Made by a program: the position numbers and the translations under genes. From contig NZ_PPFE01000012.1 in the NCBI RefSeq assembly GCF_002917925.1, positions 62,001-126,000 on the forward strand: DNA of 64,000 nt. Reading direction: 5' to 3'. This document shows, one piece after another, positions 26,073 to 33,974 of the stretch. The notes under the pieces were generated by a model that made no database searches, had not been told where the DNA came from, and was given only the letters and a program-made list of their open reading frames with translations. This DNA comes from Roseovarius confluentis. GTDB taxonomy: Bacteria; Pseudomonadota; Alphaproteobacteria; Rhodobacterales; Rhodobacteraceae. Each line of letters starts with the position of its first letter. The first letter of the stretch is position 1.

Positions 26073-26756
26073 TCACGTCTCGGAGGCGCGGGTGAGGGAC
26101 AGGCGGGCGGTTTCCAGGTGTTCCTTCATGATGGTCGCGGCGCGTTCGGGTTCGCGGGCGCGCAGGGCCTCGAGAATCTGGCGGTGTTGCCGGTTGTAGG
26201 TGTTGATGGTCGGCTCATCCAGCGTCAGGCGTCGCATGCGGGTCCAGTCGTCCTGGCCGCGGACGCTGCCGATCTGGGTAAGGATCCACACCAGGAGACC
26301 GTTGCGGGTGCTGTCGGCGATGGCGCGGTGAAACTGCGTGTCGGCCTCGGAGAACGCGGCGGGGTCGTCGACGCTGGCCTCCATCTGCTCGCAGAGCTCT
26401 TCCATCCGGTCGAAATCGGCGTGGCGGCCGTGCAGGACCGACAGGCGGCAGCTGTGCGGCTCGAGCGCGAATCGGGCATCCATCAATTCCAGGGGTGTAG
26501 CGTTGTCAATGGCGCTGGCCGCGGCTGTCTCGGTCTTGTGCATGACATAGGTGCCGCTGCCTGGCCGGATCTCGACAAAACCTTCGGATTCCAACTGCAT
26601 GAGCGCCTTGCGCACGGTGCCGCGGGCGGCGCCGTATGTCTCGGACAGCACCCGTTCGGGTGGCAGGCGGTCATGCTGTTGCAGCGTGCCCTTGGATATT
26701 TCGCGCCGGATGAGGCCGGCGATATCCGCCGCGCCCATTCTTTGTGCGTCGCTCAC
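26073..26756 (-). CDS. FadR-subfamily GntR regulator divergent from the glutamine-synthetase-like operon
   Basis: A 227-aa regulator with N-terminal winged helix (LPPERVLSETYGAARGTVRK, residues ~30-75) and C-terminal FCD ligand domain (~95-215). The GTG start at 26756 has a perfect GGAGGA site; an ATG 62 codons upstream would run through the promoter region and is rejected. Divergent from the ligase/glxBCD operon, so it most likely controls it in response to an amine or acid intermediate. A TATAT-ACC-ATATA dyad lies 28 bases upstream. Confidence 0.88.
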   Translation of the reverse strand: MSDAQRMGAADIAGLIRREISKGTLQQHDRLPPERVLSETYGAARGTVRKALMQLESEGFVEIRPGSGTYVMHKTETAAASAIDNATPLELMDARFALEPHSCRLSVLHGRHADFDRMEELCEQMEASVDDPAAFSEADTQFHRAIADSTRNGLLVWILTQIGSVRGQDDWTRMRRLTLDEPTINTYNRQHRQILEALRAREPERAATIMKEHLETARLSLTRASET

Positions 26757-26783
26757 TGTGATTCCTCCGTTAACTGGACCAAT

Positions 26784-26796
26784 TATATACCATATA
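26784..26796. promoter_or_regulatory. AT-rich dyad in the GntR / ligase divergent region
   Basis: TATAT, ACC, ATATA inverted repeat in an AT-rich patch between the divergent start codons at 26756 and 26974. Candidate operator or -10 region. Motif and position only. Confidence 0.35.
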
Positions 26797-26973
26797 GCGG
26801 CTATTTCCAGCAGAATCTGCATGTTTGGATCAAATTCGGTTGACTTTTGGATTGAGCCTCGGAATCGTGAAGGTGCTGGGCGGCATCGCGATGCCTGCTC
26901 ATGCCACCTAAAATACCAGCCGCTTCTTGGGTCCAGACACAAGCAAGGCGGCGCAACATCAGGGAGCTAAACC

Positions 26974-28452
26974 GTGGCTGAAATGGATCTTGAGAAATTT
27001 GTCGAGGCCCCCGGGCGCGACGAGAAAATCAAAGAAGTCCGCAAGATGATCGATGCGAAAGGCATCGAGTACCTTTATCTGCAATTCGTGTCGGTGACCG
27101 GCAAGATCATGGGCAAGGGCATTCCTGCCGATCACTGGGAAACCGTCGCGAAGAAGGGCTTTCAGCTGGTCTATGGCGCCACGGTGAACCTGTTCACCAA
27201 CCGCGCGGGCGAGTACCTGGGCTATGGCCCGGAAGCGGCCGAGCTGGTGGGCATTCCGGAACCTGAAACCTTCATGCAGTTGCCCTGGGCGCCGACGATC
27301 GGCCGCTTCTACTGCACGCTGTTCCGCAACCGCGAGGAAAAGGAAAATCCGGGTGGGTTCCTGACCAGCGATTGCCGGGGCAACCTGCGCCGGATGCACG
27401 AAGACTTCAAAAAGAAGCATGGCCGGAGCCTGCGGATCGGGACCGAACCCGAGATGATGTGGCTGAAGTTCGACGAGAACGGCAAGCCGCGCGACGGCTA
27501 TTCCAAGCCCTATTGCTATCACATCGACCAGTTCGAAAGCCTGCGCCCGGTGTCGATGCAGGTGATCAAGTATGCCCGCATGATGGGCTTGGACATGATC
27601 CAGGGCGACCACGAGGACGCACCCGGCCAGCTGGAGCTGAACTGGATGTTCGACGACGTGCTGCGCAACGCGGACCGTCTGACCACCTATCGCCAGATCT
27701 GTGCGCAGGTGGCGCGCGAGAACGGCATTTTCGCCTGCTTCATGACCAAGCCGTTCATGGGCGTGTCGGCGAGCGGCTGTCACCACAACATGAGCCTGTG
27801 GCGCGGCGGCGAGGACGAGTTCGTCAAGTGCGGCAACGATCCCAAGGATCTGCCGGGGATGAAAGAGAACTACATGTACGTCAAGGGCGGCGACAACACG
27901 TTCATGCCCGATGACGACGATCCGCAGATGCCCGGCAAGGAAGGCCTGGAGGCGATCGGCGGCGTGGTGCATCACCTTCAGGCGCTGACGGCCGTGGGCT
28001 GTTCGACGGTGAACTCCTACCGTCGTCTGTGGGACACGGGCTTCTGGGCGCCGGTCTTTGCCGACTGGGGGTTCCAGAACCGCACCACGGGCCTGCGCGT
28101 TTCGGCGCCGGGGCGGTTCGAGTACCGCTCGGTCGACAGCATGGTGAACCCGTACCTGATGGGCACGACCCTGCTGGCGGCGATGGACGACGGTATCGAC
28201 AACAAGCTGGACCCGGGCGAGCCCGAAGAGCGCAACATCTACGCCGCGATCGAGGCCGGCAAGCAGGTGAAGAAGCTGCCGATGTCGCTTGGCGAGGCGC
28301 TGGACTTCCTCAAGAAGGACGAAGTGGTGCAGCGCGGGATGCCCGGCGAGATGTACCGCCTGTTCGACGAGTACAAGCACGATGAATATGCCCGGTTCAT
28401 GTCCACCGTGACGGATTGGGACAAGGACACGTACATGGAATGCCTGCCCTGA
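26974..28452 (+). CDS. glutamine-synthetase-family ligase (GlnT / gamma-glutamylamide synthetase type)
   Basis: A 492-aa ATP-dependent ligase of the GS superfamily that joins ammonia or an amine to the gamma-carboxyl of glutamate. GS landmarks: RIGTEPEMMWLKFDENG (metal Glu), GDHEDAPGQLELNW, then SASGCHHNMSLWRGG (ATP and Glu contacts), then NSYRRLWDT with NRTTGLRVSAPGRFEYRSVD (phosphate-binding Arg). It is longer than typical GlnT or gamma-glutamylmethylamide synthetase (~440), mainly at the N terminus and in the middle. GTG start with AGGGAG seven bases before it. It leads an operon with glxBCD. Whether it uses ammonia, methylamine or another amine cannot be read from sequence. Confidence 0.85.
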   Translation: MAEMDLEKFVEAPGRDEKIKEVRKMIDAKGIEYLYLQFVSVTGKIMGKGIPADHWETVAKKGFQLVYGATVNLFTNRAGEYLGYGPEAAELVGIPEPETFMQLPWAPTIGRFYCTLFRNREEKENPGGFLTSDCRGNLRRMHEDFKKKHGRSLRIGTEPEMMWLKFDENGKPRDGYSKPYCYHIDQFESLRPVSMQVIKYARMMGLDMIQGDHEDAPGQLELNWMFDDVLRNADRLTTYRQICAQVARENGIFACFMTKPFMGVSASGCHHNMSLWRGGEDEFVKCGNDPKDLPGMKENYMYVKGGDNTFMPDDDDPQMPGKEGLEAIGGVVHHLQALTAVGCSTVNSYRRLWDTGFWAPVFADWGFQNRTTGLRVSAPGRFEYRSVDSMVNPYLMGTTLLAAMDDGIDNKLDPGEPEERNIYAAIEAGKQVKKLPMSLGEALDFLKKDEVVQRGMPGEMYRLFDEYKHDEYARFMSTVTDWDKDTYMECLP

Positions 28453-28468
28453 GGCATCCCATGCGCCT

Positions 28469-28494
28469 GGCGGCGGGTTGAGGAGCCCGCCGCC
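28469..28494 (+). promoter_or_regulatory. strong intercistronic hairpin between ligase and glxB
   Basis: Nine-bp GGCGGCGGG/CCCGCCGCC stem with an eight-base loop and no T-run. It could protect or process the upstream mRNA, giving the ligase a different level from glxBCD. Inference. Confidence 0.45.
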
Positions 28495-28532
28495 GATCTA
28501 ACGACTATGCAACCCAGAGGAGGCGTTTCCAG

Positions 28533-29468
28533 ATGTGTGGAATTGCTGGACTAATCTACAAGGGCAAGAGCAGCGACGTGGGGTCGGAGATGACCTCGAT
28601 GCTGCTGGCGCTCAAGCACCGTGGGCCGGACAGCACCGGCTACGCGGTATACGGTGAACCGACCGAGGGCGATTACATCATGCGCCTAAAGGTGGCCGAG
28701 GCCGAGGACATGGAAAAGGGCCGTGGCGTTCACAAGGTGATCGAGGACCGCATCGCCTATGTCGAACAGGTGATGGAAGAGCATGGCGCCAAGATCAAGT
28801 CCAAGGAAGCGCCCTTGGAATACGCGCTGCGCTACGTGTTCAGCGGGGCCGACAATGTCGGCGAGATGGCCGAGCATATCGAGGAAACCGATGGGATCGA
28901 GATCCTGTCGATGGGCAACGGCCTGGAGCTGATCAAGGATCTGGGCGATGCGTCGGTGGTGTCGAAGGCGTACGGCCTCAACGATTTCAAGGGCACGCAT
29001 GCCATCGGGCATACGCGGATGGCCACGGAATCGGACGTCGACATCAAGTCGGCACACCCCTACTGGGCGTTTCCCTATAACGACGTGAGCGTGGTGCATA
29101 ACGGCCAGATCACCAACTACTGGATCATGCGCCGCGAGATGGAGCGCAAGGGCCACCGGTTCATGTCGAACTGCGACAGCGAACTGCTGGCGGTCTATAC
29201 CGCGCACAACCTGGCCAACGGCATCACGCTGGAAGAGTCCCTGCGCAAGTCGATCGAGGAGATCGACGGGGTGTTCACCTATCTTGTGGCCACCAAGGAT
29301 CAGCTGGGCATGGCGAAGGACACGATGGCGGCGAAACCGCTGGTTCTTTACGAATCCGACGACCTGATCGCCATGGCGAGCGAAGAGGTGGCGATCCGCG
29401 CGATCCTTCCGCAGGAAATCGACACGACAGATCCCTATGATGAGGAGGTCCGGGTATGGCAAGCGTAA
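28533..29468 (+). CDS. glxB: class II glutamine amidotransferase subunit (GlxB/MgsA-like)
   Basis: A 311-aa subunit equal to the amidotransferase domain of glutamate synthase. The N-terminal nucleophile Cys follows Met in MCGIAGLIYKGKSS. Further family motifs are HRGPDSTGYAVYG, GTHAIGHTRMATESDVDIKS and VHNGQITNYW, then SNCDSELLAVY. It releases ammonia (or an amine, in N-methylglutamate synthase) from glutamine or a gamma-glutamylamide. A clear GGAGG precedes ATG 28533. Its end overlaps glxC by 13 bases, so the two are coupled. A ~70-residue insert relative to minimal amidotransferase domains (around 70-140) is usual for GlxB. Confidence 0.88.
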   Translation: MCGIAGLIYKGKSSDVGSEMTSMLLALKHRGPDSTGYAVYGEPTEGDYIMRLKVAEAEDMEKGRGVHKVIEDRIAYVEQVMEEHGAKIKSKEAPLEYALRYVFSGADNVGEMAEHIEETDGIEILSMGNGLELIKDLGDASVVSKAYGLNDFKGTHAIGHTRMATESDVDIKSAHPYWAFPYNDVSVVHNGQITNYWIMRREMERKGHRFMSNCDSELLAVYTAHNLANGITLEESLRKSIEEIDGVFTYLVATKDQLGMAKDTMAAKPLVLYESDDLIAMASEEVAIRAILPQEIDTTDPYDEEVRVWQA

Positions 29469-30325
29469 GCGACGCAGAACTGAAGAAGATGACCCAGGAA
29501 GAGCGGGTGACCGCGCTGGGCATGCGGACCGAACAGCTGACGGGCAAGTCGCTTTACGTCGAGTTCGACCCGGATGCCGAGGAGCGTTTCACCTATCCGT
29601 GGGCGCCCGACGTGGACTTCAACAAGCGGACCGAGATCGACTGTGACGGCAAGACCGTGACGGAAGTGAACTCGAACATCCGCGAGTTGATGAAGGAAGG
29701 TTACGGCACGATCGTGCTGCAGAACCCGCGGGGCATGCACAGCCTTGGCGTGGGGATCCTGAGCAAGCTGAACCTGATCATCGAAGGCTCGACCGGGTAC
29801 TTTTCCGTCGGCCTGATCGACGGGCCGAACGTGCGCATCAGCGGACGTGTGGGCTGGTCCTGTGGCGAGAACATGATGTCCGGGACGATCATGATCGAGA
29901 AGAACGCAGGCTCGACCTTTGGCGCGGCCATCCGGGGCGGCGACCTTGTGTGCCGGGGCTCGGTGGGCTCGCGCACGGGGATCGACCAGAAGGGCGGCAC
30001 GATCATCGTCGGTGGCGATACCGGCGCGCTGAGTGGCTTCATGATGCAAAGGGGCCGGATGGTGGTCTGCGGCAACGCGGGCAAGAACCTGGGCGACTCG
30101 ATGTATGACGGCACGATCTACGTGGGCGGCGACATCAAGAGCCTGGGCGTGGATGCTGTCGAGGCGGAGTTGACCGAGCTCGACAAGAAGTGGCTGACAC
30201 GGAAGCTGACGCAATATGGCCTGATGCCCGACAAGGGGGTGGATCACTTCACCAAGGTCGTCGCCGGCAAGATGCTGTGGAACTACGACAACCTCGAGCC
30301 GTCCGAGAAGAAACTGATTTTGTAA
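29456..30325 (+). CDS. glxC: glutamate-synthase GXGXG-domain subunit (GlxC/MgsB-like)
   Basis: A 289-aa beta-helix subunit matching the C-terminal GXGXG domain of glutamate synthase, a structural part of the ammonia tunnel. Repeated Gly-rich turns are visible: GRVGWSCGENMMSGTIMIEK, then GGTIIVGGDTGALSGFMMQ, then GTIYVGGDIKSLG. ATG 29456 has GAGGAGG upstream. It lies between glxB and glxD as in the rhizobial glxABCD and the methylotroph mgsABC loci. No catalytic residues of its own. Confidence 0.88.
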   Translation: MASVSDAELKKMTQEERVTALGMRTEQLTGKSLYVEFDPDAEERFTYPWAPDVDFNKRTEIDCDGKTVTEVNSNIRELMKEGYGTIVLQNPRGMHSLGVGILSKLNLIIEGSTGYFSVGLIDGPNVRISGRVGWSCGENMMSGTIMIEKNAGSTFGAAIRGGDLVCRGSVGSRTGIDQKGGTIIVGGDTGALSGFMMQRGRMVVCGNAGKNLGDSMYDGTIYVGGDIKSLGVDAVEAELTELDKKWLTRKLTQYGLMPDKGVDHFTKVVAGKMLWNYDNLEPSEKKLIL

Positions 30326-30326
30326 T

Positions 30327-30382
30327 GGTGGGGTGAAACCCCACCCTACGCCGGACGTGTAGGGTGGGTTTGCAACCCACCT
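30327..30382. repeat. GGGTGGGT palindromic repeat, copy D (two hairpins)
   Basis: Hairpin one GGTGGGGT-GAA-ACCCCACC, then a second TAGGGTGGGTT-TGC-AACCCACCT. It fills the 80-base gap between glxC and glxD, so it is transcribed. Confidence 0.7.
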
Positions 30383-30405
30383 CACCATGCACGAAGGAGA
30401 CAATC

Positions 30406-31770
30406 ATGGCTGATGGTGATCTGCCGCAGAAAAAACAGCTGGACCGCGATGTAAACCGCATCGGTGACAGCTTCATCTTCCCGCCGCGTGTGATGGATGA
30501 CATCCACATCAAGTCCGAGCTTGGCCGGTACCGGATGCGGGGCTTCTCGCTGTTCAAGAAAATCCCGCACTGGGATGACCTGACCTTTTTGCCCGGCACG
30601 CTGACGCGGTTCGTGATCGAAGGGTATCGCGAGAAATGCGAGACCAAGACAGTGATCGGTCCGCGCGCCAAGGTGCCGCTGGAGCTGGATATCCCAGTCT
30701 ATATCACGGGCATGTCGTTCGGCGCATTGTCCTACGAGGCGAAGACCGCGCTGGCGCGGGGCGCCACGATGGCGGGCACGGCGACCTGTTCGGGCGAGGG
30801 GGGCATGATCCCCGACGAGCGGCGCTATAGCTCGAAGTGGTTCTACCAGTGCATCCAGTCGCGCTATGGCTTCAACCCCAACCACCTTGTTCTGGCCGAT
30901 GGCTGTGAATTCTTCATCGGGCAGGGCTGCAAGGTGGGTCTGGGCGGGCACCTGATGGGTCAGAAAGTGACCGACCAGGTGGCCGAGATGCGGTCGCTGC
31001 CCGCGGGGATCGACCAACGCTCGCCGGCGCGGCACCCCGACTGGCTGGGTCCGGACGACCTGGCGCTGAAGATCCAGGAGATCCGCGAGGCGACCGACTG
31101 GCAGATCCCGATCCAGCTGAAGCTGGGGGCCTCCCGCGTGTTCGACGACGTGCGGATGGCGGTGAAGTGCGACCCGGATTCGATCTATATCGACGGGATG
31201 GAAGGTGGCACGGGCGCGGGCCCGCACCTGGCCACGGAAGATACCGGTGTGCCGGGCATGGCGGCGATCCGTCAGGCGCGGAAAGCCATCGACAGCCTTG
31301 GCAAGCGCGGCGAGATCAGCCTGGTCTACGCGGGCGGGATCCGGAACGGCGCGGACGTGGCCAAGGCCATCGCGCTGGGCGCGGATGCCATCGCGATCGG
31401 TCACTCGGCCATGATGGCGCTGAACTGCAACAAGGACATCCCCGAGGCCAATTATCCCGAGGAAATCGGGGCCGAGCCGGGCTATTGCTATCACTGTCAC
31501 ACGGGGCGCTGCCCGGTGGGCGTGGCGACGCAGGATCCCAAGCTGCGCGAGCGGCTGGACCCGGACGAGGCGGCGGAGCGCGTGTACAACTTCCTGCACA
31601 CGCTGACCATCGAGGCGCAGTTGTTCGCACGGGCGTGCGGCAAGACCTACCTGCACTCGCTGGAGCCGGAGGACCTGGCCGCGTTGACGATGGAGGCCTC
31701 GGCCATGGCGGGGGTTCCGCTGGCAGGCACCGGCCATACGGTTGGCGTCGAGGATTATCACCATTTCTAA
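30406..31770 (+). CDS. glxD: FMN-binding glutamate synthase subunit (GlxD/MgsC-like)
   Basis: A 454-aa catalytic subunit equal to the FMN/2-oxoglutarate domain of glutamate synthase. It reductively aminates 2-oxoglutarate to glutamate, or N-methylglutamate in MgsC. FMN-barrel motifs: PVYITGMSFGALSYEAKTAL, then YIDGMEGGTGAGPHLATEDT, then SLVYAGGIRNGADVAKAIAL. The [3Fe-4S] ligands lie in GYCYHCHTGRCPVGVATQDP. ATG 30406 has AAGGAGA upstream. No separate electron-donor (GltD) gene is in the operon, so electrons must come from elsewhere. Confidence 0.9.
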   Translation: MADGDLPQKKQLDRDVNRIGDSFIFPPRVMDDIHIKSELGRYRMRGFSLFKKIPHWDDLTFLPGTLTRFVIEGYREKCETKTVIGPRAKVPLELDIPVYITGMSFGALSYEAKTALARGATMAGTATCSGEGGMIPDERRYSSKWFYQCIQSRYGFNPNHLVLADGCEFFIGQGCKVGLGGHLMGQKVTDQVAEMRSLPAGIDQRSPARHPDWLGPDDLALKIQEIREATDWQIPIQLKLGASRVFDDVRMAVKCDPDSIYIDGMEGGTGAGPHLATEDTGVPGMAAIRQARKAIDSLGKRGEISLVYAGGIRNGADVAKAIALGADAIAIGHSAMMALNCNKDIPEANYPEEIGAEPGYCYHCHTGRCPVGVATQDPKLRERLDPDEAAERVYNFLHTLTIEAQLFARACGKTYLHSLEPEDLAALTMEASAMAGVPLAGTGHTVGVEDYHHF

Positions 31771-31771
31771 A

Positions 31772-31828
31772 CGGTGGGTTGGAAACCCACCCTACGTGTA
31801 CGGCGTAGGGTGGGGTTTACCCCACCTC
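31772..31828. repeat. GGGTGGGT palindromic repeat, copy E (two hairpins)
   Basis: CGGTGGGTTGGAAACCCACC then CTACG, followed by GTAGGGTGGGGTTTACCCCA then CC. It begins 2 bases after the glxD stop and ends before the SD of the next gene. Confidence 0.7.
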
Positions 31829-31847
31829 CCGATAAGGAGGGAAAACA

Positions 31848-32261
31848 ATGGCTGGAACACAATATCGCGGCTCGGAGATTACCGATGTCGACCAGTTCCT
31901 GAAGGACAAGGACGGGCTCGGCTCGGAGCGGGAAAAGGAAATCGGCCAGCATATCGGCTATCGCTATGACGTGAACCTCGTGCCGGATTATGACCGGATC
32001 ACGCCGTTCCTGGAAAAGTACATCGAGACCATGGGCTGGGACGACCTCAACTGGCTGGAAGACGTGCACATGGGTTACGAGGAAGGCTCGCCGGCGGTGT
32101 TCGACCGCAACAACAACGGCTGGGTGCGGGTGCCCGACACGATCGAGCTGCCCGACAACCAGCAGGACCGGGACATGATCGCGCGGGAACTCCTGATCAA
32201 GTTCCAGATGTCGGATCGGCACCCTTTGGTGAACCTGCGCAAGGCCTATATGAAGTTCTGA
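31848..32261 (+). CDS. uncharacterised 137-aa protein in the glx operon
   Basis: A soluble acidic protein, no signal or membrane segment. Features: QYRGSEITDVDQFLKDKDGL, EKEIGQHIGYRYDVNLVPDY, ETMGWDDLNWLEDVHMGYEE, and a basic C terminus NLRKAYMKF. I do not recognise the family. A strong GGAGGG stands 7 bases before ATG 31848, and it is followed 22 bases later by the amidase gene, so it is co-expressed with both the GlxBCD set and the amidase. It might be a small subunit or an adaptor. No function assigned. Confidence 0.75.
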   Translation: MAGTQYRGSEITDVDQFLKDKDGLGSEREKEIGQHIGYRYDVNLVPDYDRITPFLEKYIETMGWDDLNWLEDVHMGYEEGSPAVFDRNNNGWVRVPDTIELPDNQQDRDMIARELLIKFQMSDRHPLVNLRKAYMKF

Positions 32262-32283
32262 AGGAACTTTGAAAGGACCAGAC

Positions 32284-33135
32284 ATGACGCGCCCGATCAA
32301 CATCGCCTGCCTGCAGACGCGGCCCATGCCCGATTTCGCATCGGCCTGGGCGGAAGCGCGGCCTTTGGCCGAACAGGCGGTGGCCGACGGGGCGCAGGTT
32401 CTTTTCCTGCCGGAATATTGCGGTGGGTTGAAAACGGAGGGTGCGGCTGTGGCGGCGCCCTCTGCCCCGGAGGACGAGCAACCGTTCCTGCGCGAGGCGC
32501 AGGCCTTTGCGCGGGCGGCGGGGGTGTGGATGAACCTCGGCTCCATCGCCGTCGATGGCCCGGATGGGCGGATCATCAATCGCGGGATCATGCTGGACGA
32601 TTCCGGCGTGATCCGCGGACGGTATGACAAGATCCACATGTTCGACATCCAGCTGAGCGAAACGGAAGTCTATCGCGAAAGCGAGCGGGTGGCGCCGGGC
32701 AGTCGCGCGGTCATTCACGACACGCCGTTCGGGCGGATCGGGCACACGATCTGTTACGATCTGCGGTTTCCGATGCTGTGGCGCGGCCTGGCGCAGGCCG
32801 GGGCGGAGATGCTGATTTGCCCCGCGGCCTTTACCAGGAAGACGGGCGAGGCGCATTGGCATGTGCTGAACCGGGCGCGGGCGATCGAGACTACGCGGTT
32901 CGTGGTGTCGCCTTGTGCCATAGGTCCGGTGCCGGGCGGGGGCGAATGCTTTGGCCATTCGCTGATTGTCGGACCGTGGGGCGAGGTGCTGGCCGAGGGC
33001 GGCACGGAGCCGGGCGTGGTGCAGGCGGAGATCGACCTTGATGGCGTGGAAAAGGCCGCGGGCCGGGTGCCGAGCCTGATGAGTGACCGGGAGTTCGACA
33101 TGGAAACGCCAGACCCCGAGAGGAGCGTGGCATGA
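32284..33135 (+). CDS. nitrilase-superfamily carbon-nitrogen hydrolase
   Basis: A 283-aa cytoplasmic amidase or nitrilase. The Glu-Lys-Cys catalytic set is seen in VLFLPEYCGG (Glu), GRYDKIHMFDIQLSE (Lys) and IGHTICYDLRFPML (Cys). The C-terminal motif GHSLIVGPWGEVLAE is typical. Overall it is most like the Nit1/omega-amidase branch, which cleaves alpha-ketoacid amides and deaminated glutathione, so an amide made by the ligase upstream is a reasonable substrate. ATG 32284 has GAAAGGA upstream. It overlaps the next gene by 4 bases. Confidence 0.9.
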   Translation: MTRPINIACLQTRPMPDFASAWAEARPLAEQAVADGAQVLFLPEYCGGLKTEGAAVAAPSAPEDEQPFLREAQAFARAAGVWMNLGSIAVDGPDGRIINRGIMLDDSGVIRGRYDKIHMFDIQLSETEVYRESERVAPGSRAVIHDTPFGRIGHTICYDLRFPMLWRGLAQAGAEMLICPAAFTRKTGEAHWHVLNRARAIETTRFVVSPCAIGPVPGGGECFGHSLIVGPWGEVLAEGGTEPGVVQAEIDLDGVEKAAGRVPSLMSDREFDMETPDPERSVA

Positions 33136-33731
33136 CATCTTTGGCGGCCCAACTGGGGCAAAGCTATTCCGACAACCCGCTGCGGCTGGGGTTCCTGAAG
33201 TGGCAGTGCCACGTGCGGCAGCTGGCGATGCGCAACAATGATGGGCGGCCGGATGATGCGATCATGCCGGAAGTCACGCCGGAGGGGCATGATCAGCCGA
33301 TGGGCGTTGTGATCACGCTGTTGAACAAGGCGCCGGGGTATTCGGTGACGCCCGAGTTGCAGCACATGGCGGCCAAGACCAACGACCCGGCGCAGCGGCG
33401 GCAGACCGCGCTGCAATTCCTGTCGGCGACATATTACCAGAAGGCCAAGGAATTTTCTGATATCCTGACCGCGACGTTCCCGCCGGGCAGCGAAGGCGCC
33501 AGGGCGCTGCACGAGGCGGGGCATGCGACGCTGCGCTTCGCGGCTTACGGGCAGGAGTTCGAGCTGGCTTGCAAGGTCTGGCGGTTGGCGCCGCACAACC
33601 TGCTGCACCAGTCGACGATGGCGCATAACGTCCTGTTCAACCCGGCCCTGCCGCCGGCGACCGAGGTTCTGGGGTTCGAGCCCGACTGGGACGCGAGCCG
33701 GGCCGATCCGCCGGTGGGCGCACGGCGGTAA
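33132..33731 (+). CDS. uncharacterised 199-aa protein, last gene of the glx operon
   Basis: A soluble protein with no signal peptide: QLGQSYSDNPLRLGFLKWQC, RQLAMRNNDGRPDDAIMPEV, FLSATYYQKAKEFSDILTAT, ALHEAGHATLRFAAYGQEFE. The HEAGH pentapeptide resembles a zinc-protease HExxH site (here H-E-A-G-H), but the surroundings do not look like a known metallopeptidase, so I do not call it one. Translationally coupled to the amidase (ATGA overlap). Family unknown. Confidence 0.72.
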   Translation: MTSLAAQLGQSYSDNPLRLGFLKWQCHVRQLAMRNNDGRPDDAIMPEVTPEGHDQPMGVVITLLNKAPGYSVTPELQHMAAKTNDPAQRRQTALQFLSATYYQKAKEFSDILTATFPPGSEGARALHEAGHATLRFAAYGQEFELACKVWRLAPHNLLHQSTMAHNVLFNPALPPATEVLGFEPDWDASRADPPVGARR

Positions 33732-33860
33732 TTTTTCAACCAGATTGAGCGCGTATCACGCGCGCAGGGTTGTCTCGGCCTTGTGGCCTCGGGGGGCGTG
33801 AGGGCGGCGTGACGCGCTGTGCCTGACGGTACGCGTATGGCCGGCGGGGGCCTGCGGCGC

Positions 33861-33883
33861 GAGTATTTTTGGCAAGAAAAAGA
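33861..33883. repeat. GAGTATTTTT dispersed motif, copy 3
   Basis: GAGTATTTTTGGCAAGAAAA followed by AGA, in the 243-base gap between the glx operon and the next regulator. Apart from this and the operator I see nothing in that gap. Confidence 0.6.
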
Positions 33884-33930
33884 TAGGCTTGGGGCAATCG
33901 GTCGGGCGATATCGAATTGAATCGACGTAT

Positions 33931-33958
33931 GAATACGAAATGTATACATTATGTATTC
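33931..33958. promoter_or_regulatory. 28-bp palindromic operator upstream of the second GntR operon
   Basis: GAATAC, two bases, AATGTATACATT, two bases, GTATTC. Both arms and the 12-bp core are perfectly symmetric. The core ATGTATACAT is a typical GntR (FCD) operator. It ends 16 bases before the TTG start of the GntR gene, so it should control that gene and the catabolic operon behind it. Confidence 0.75.
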
Positions 33959-33974
33959 AGCAAGGAGATTCGTT

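Noticed and set aside
33132-33731. Zinc metalloprotease because of HEAGH
   Set aside because: Only the pentapeptide matches. No third ligand or family context is visible.
33951-33974. ATG start of the second GntR gene at 33951
   Set aside because: It lies inside the 28-bp operator and lacks a ribosome site. TTG 33975 has AAGGAG.
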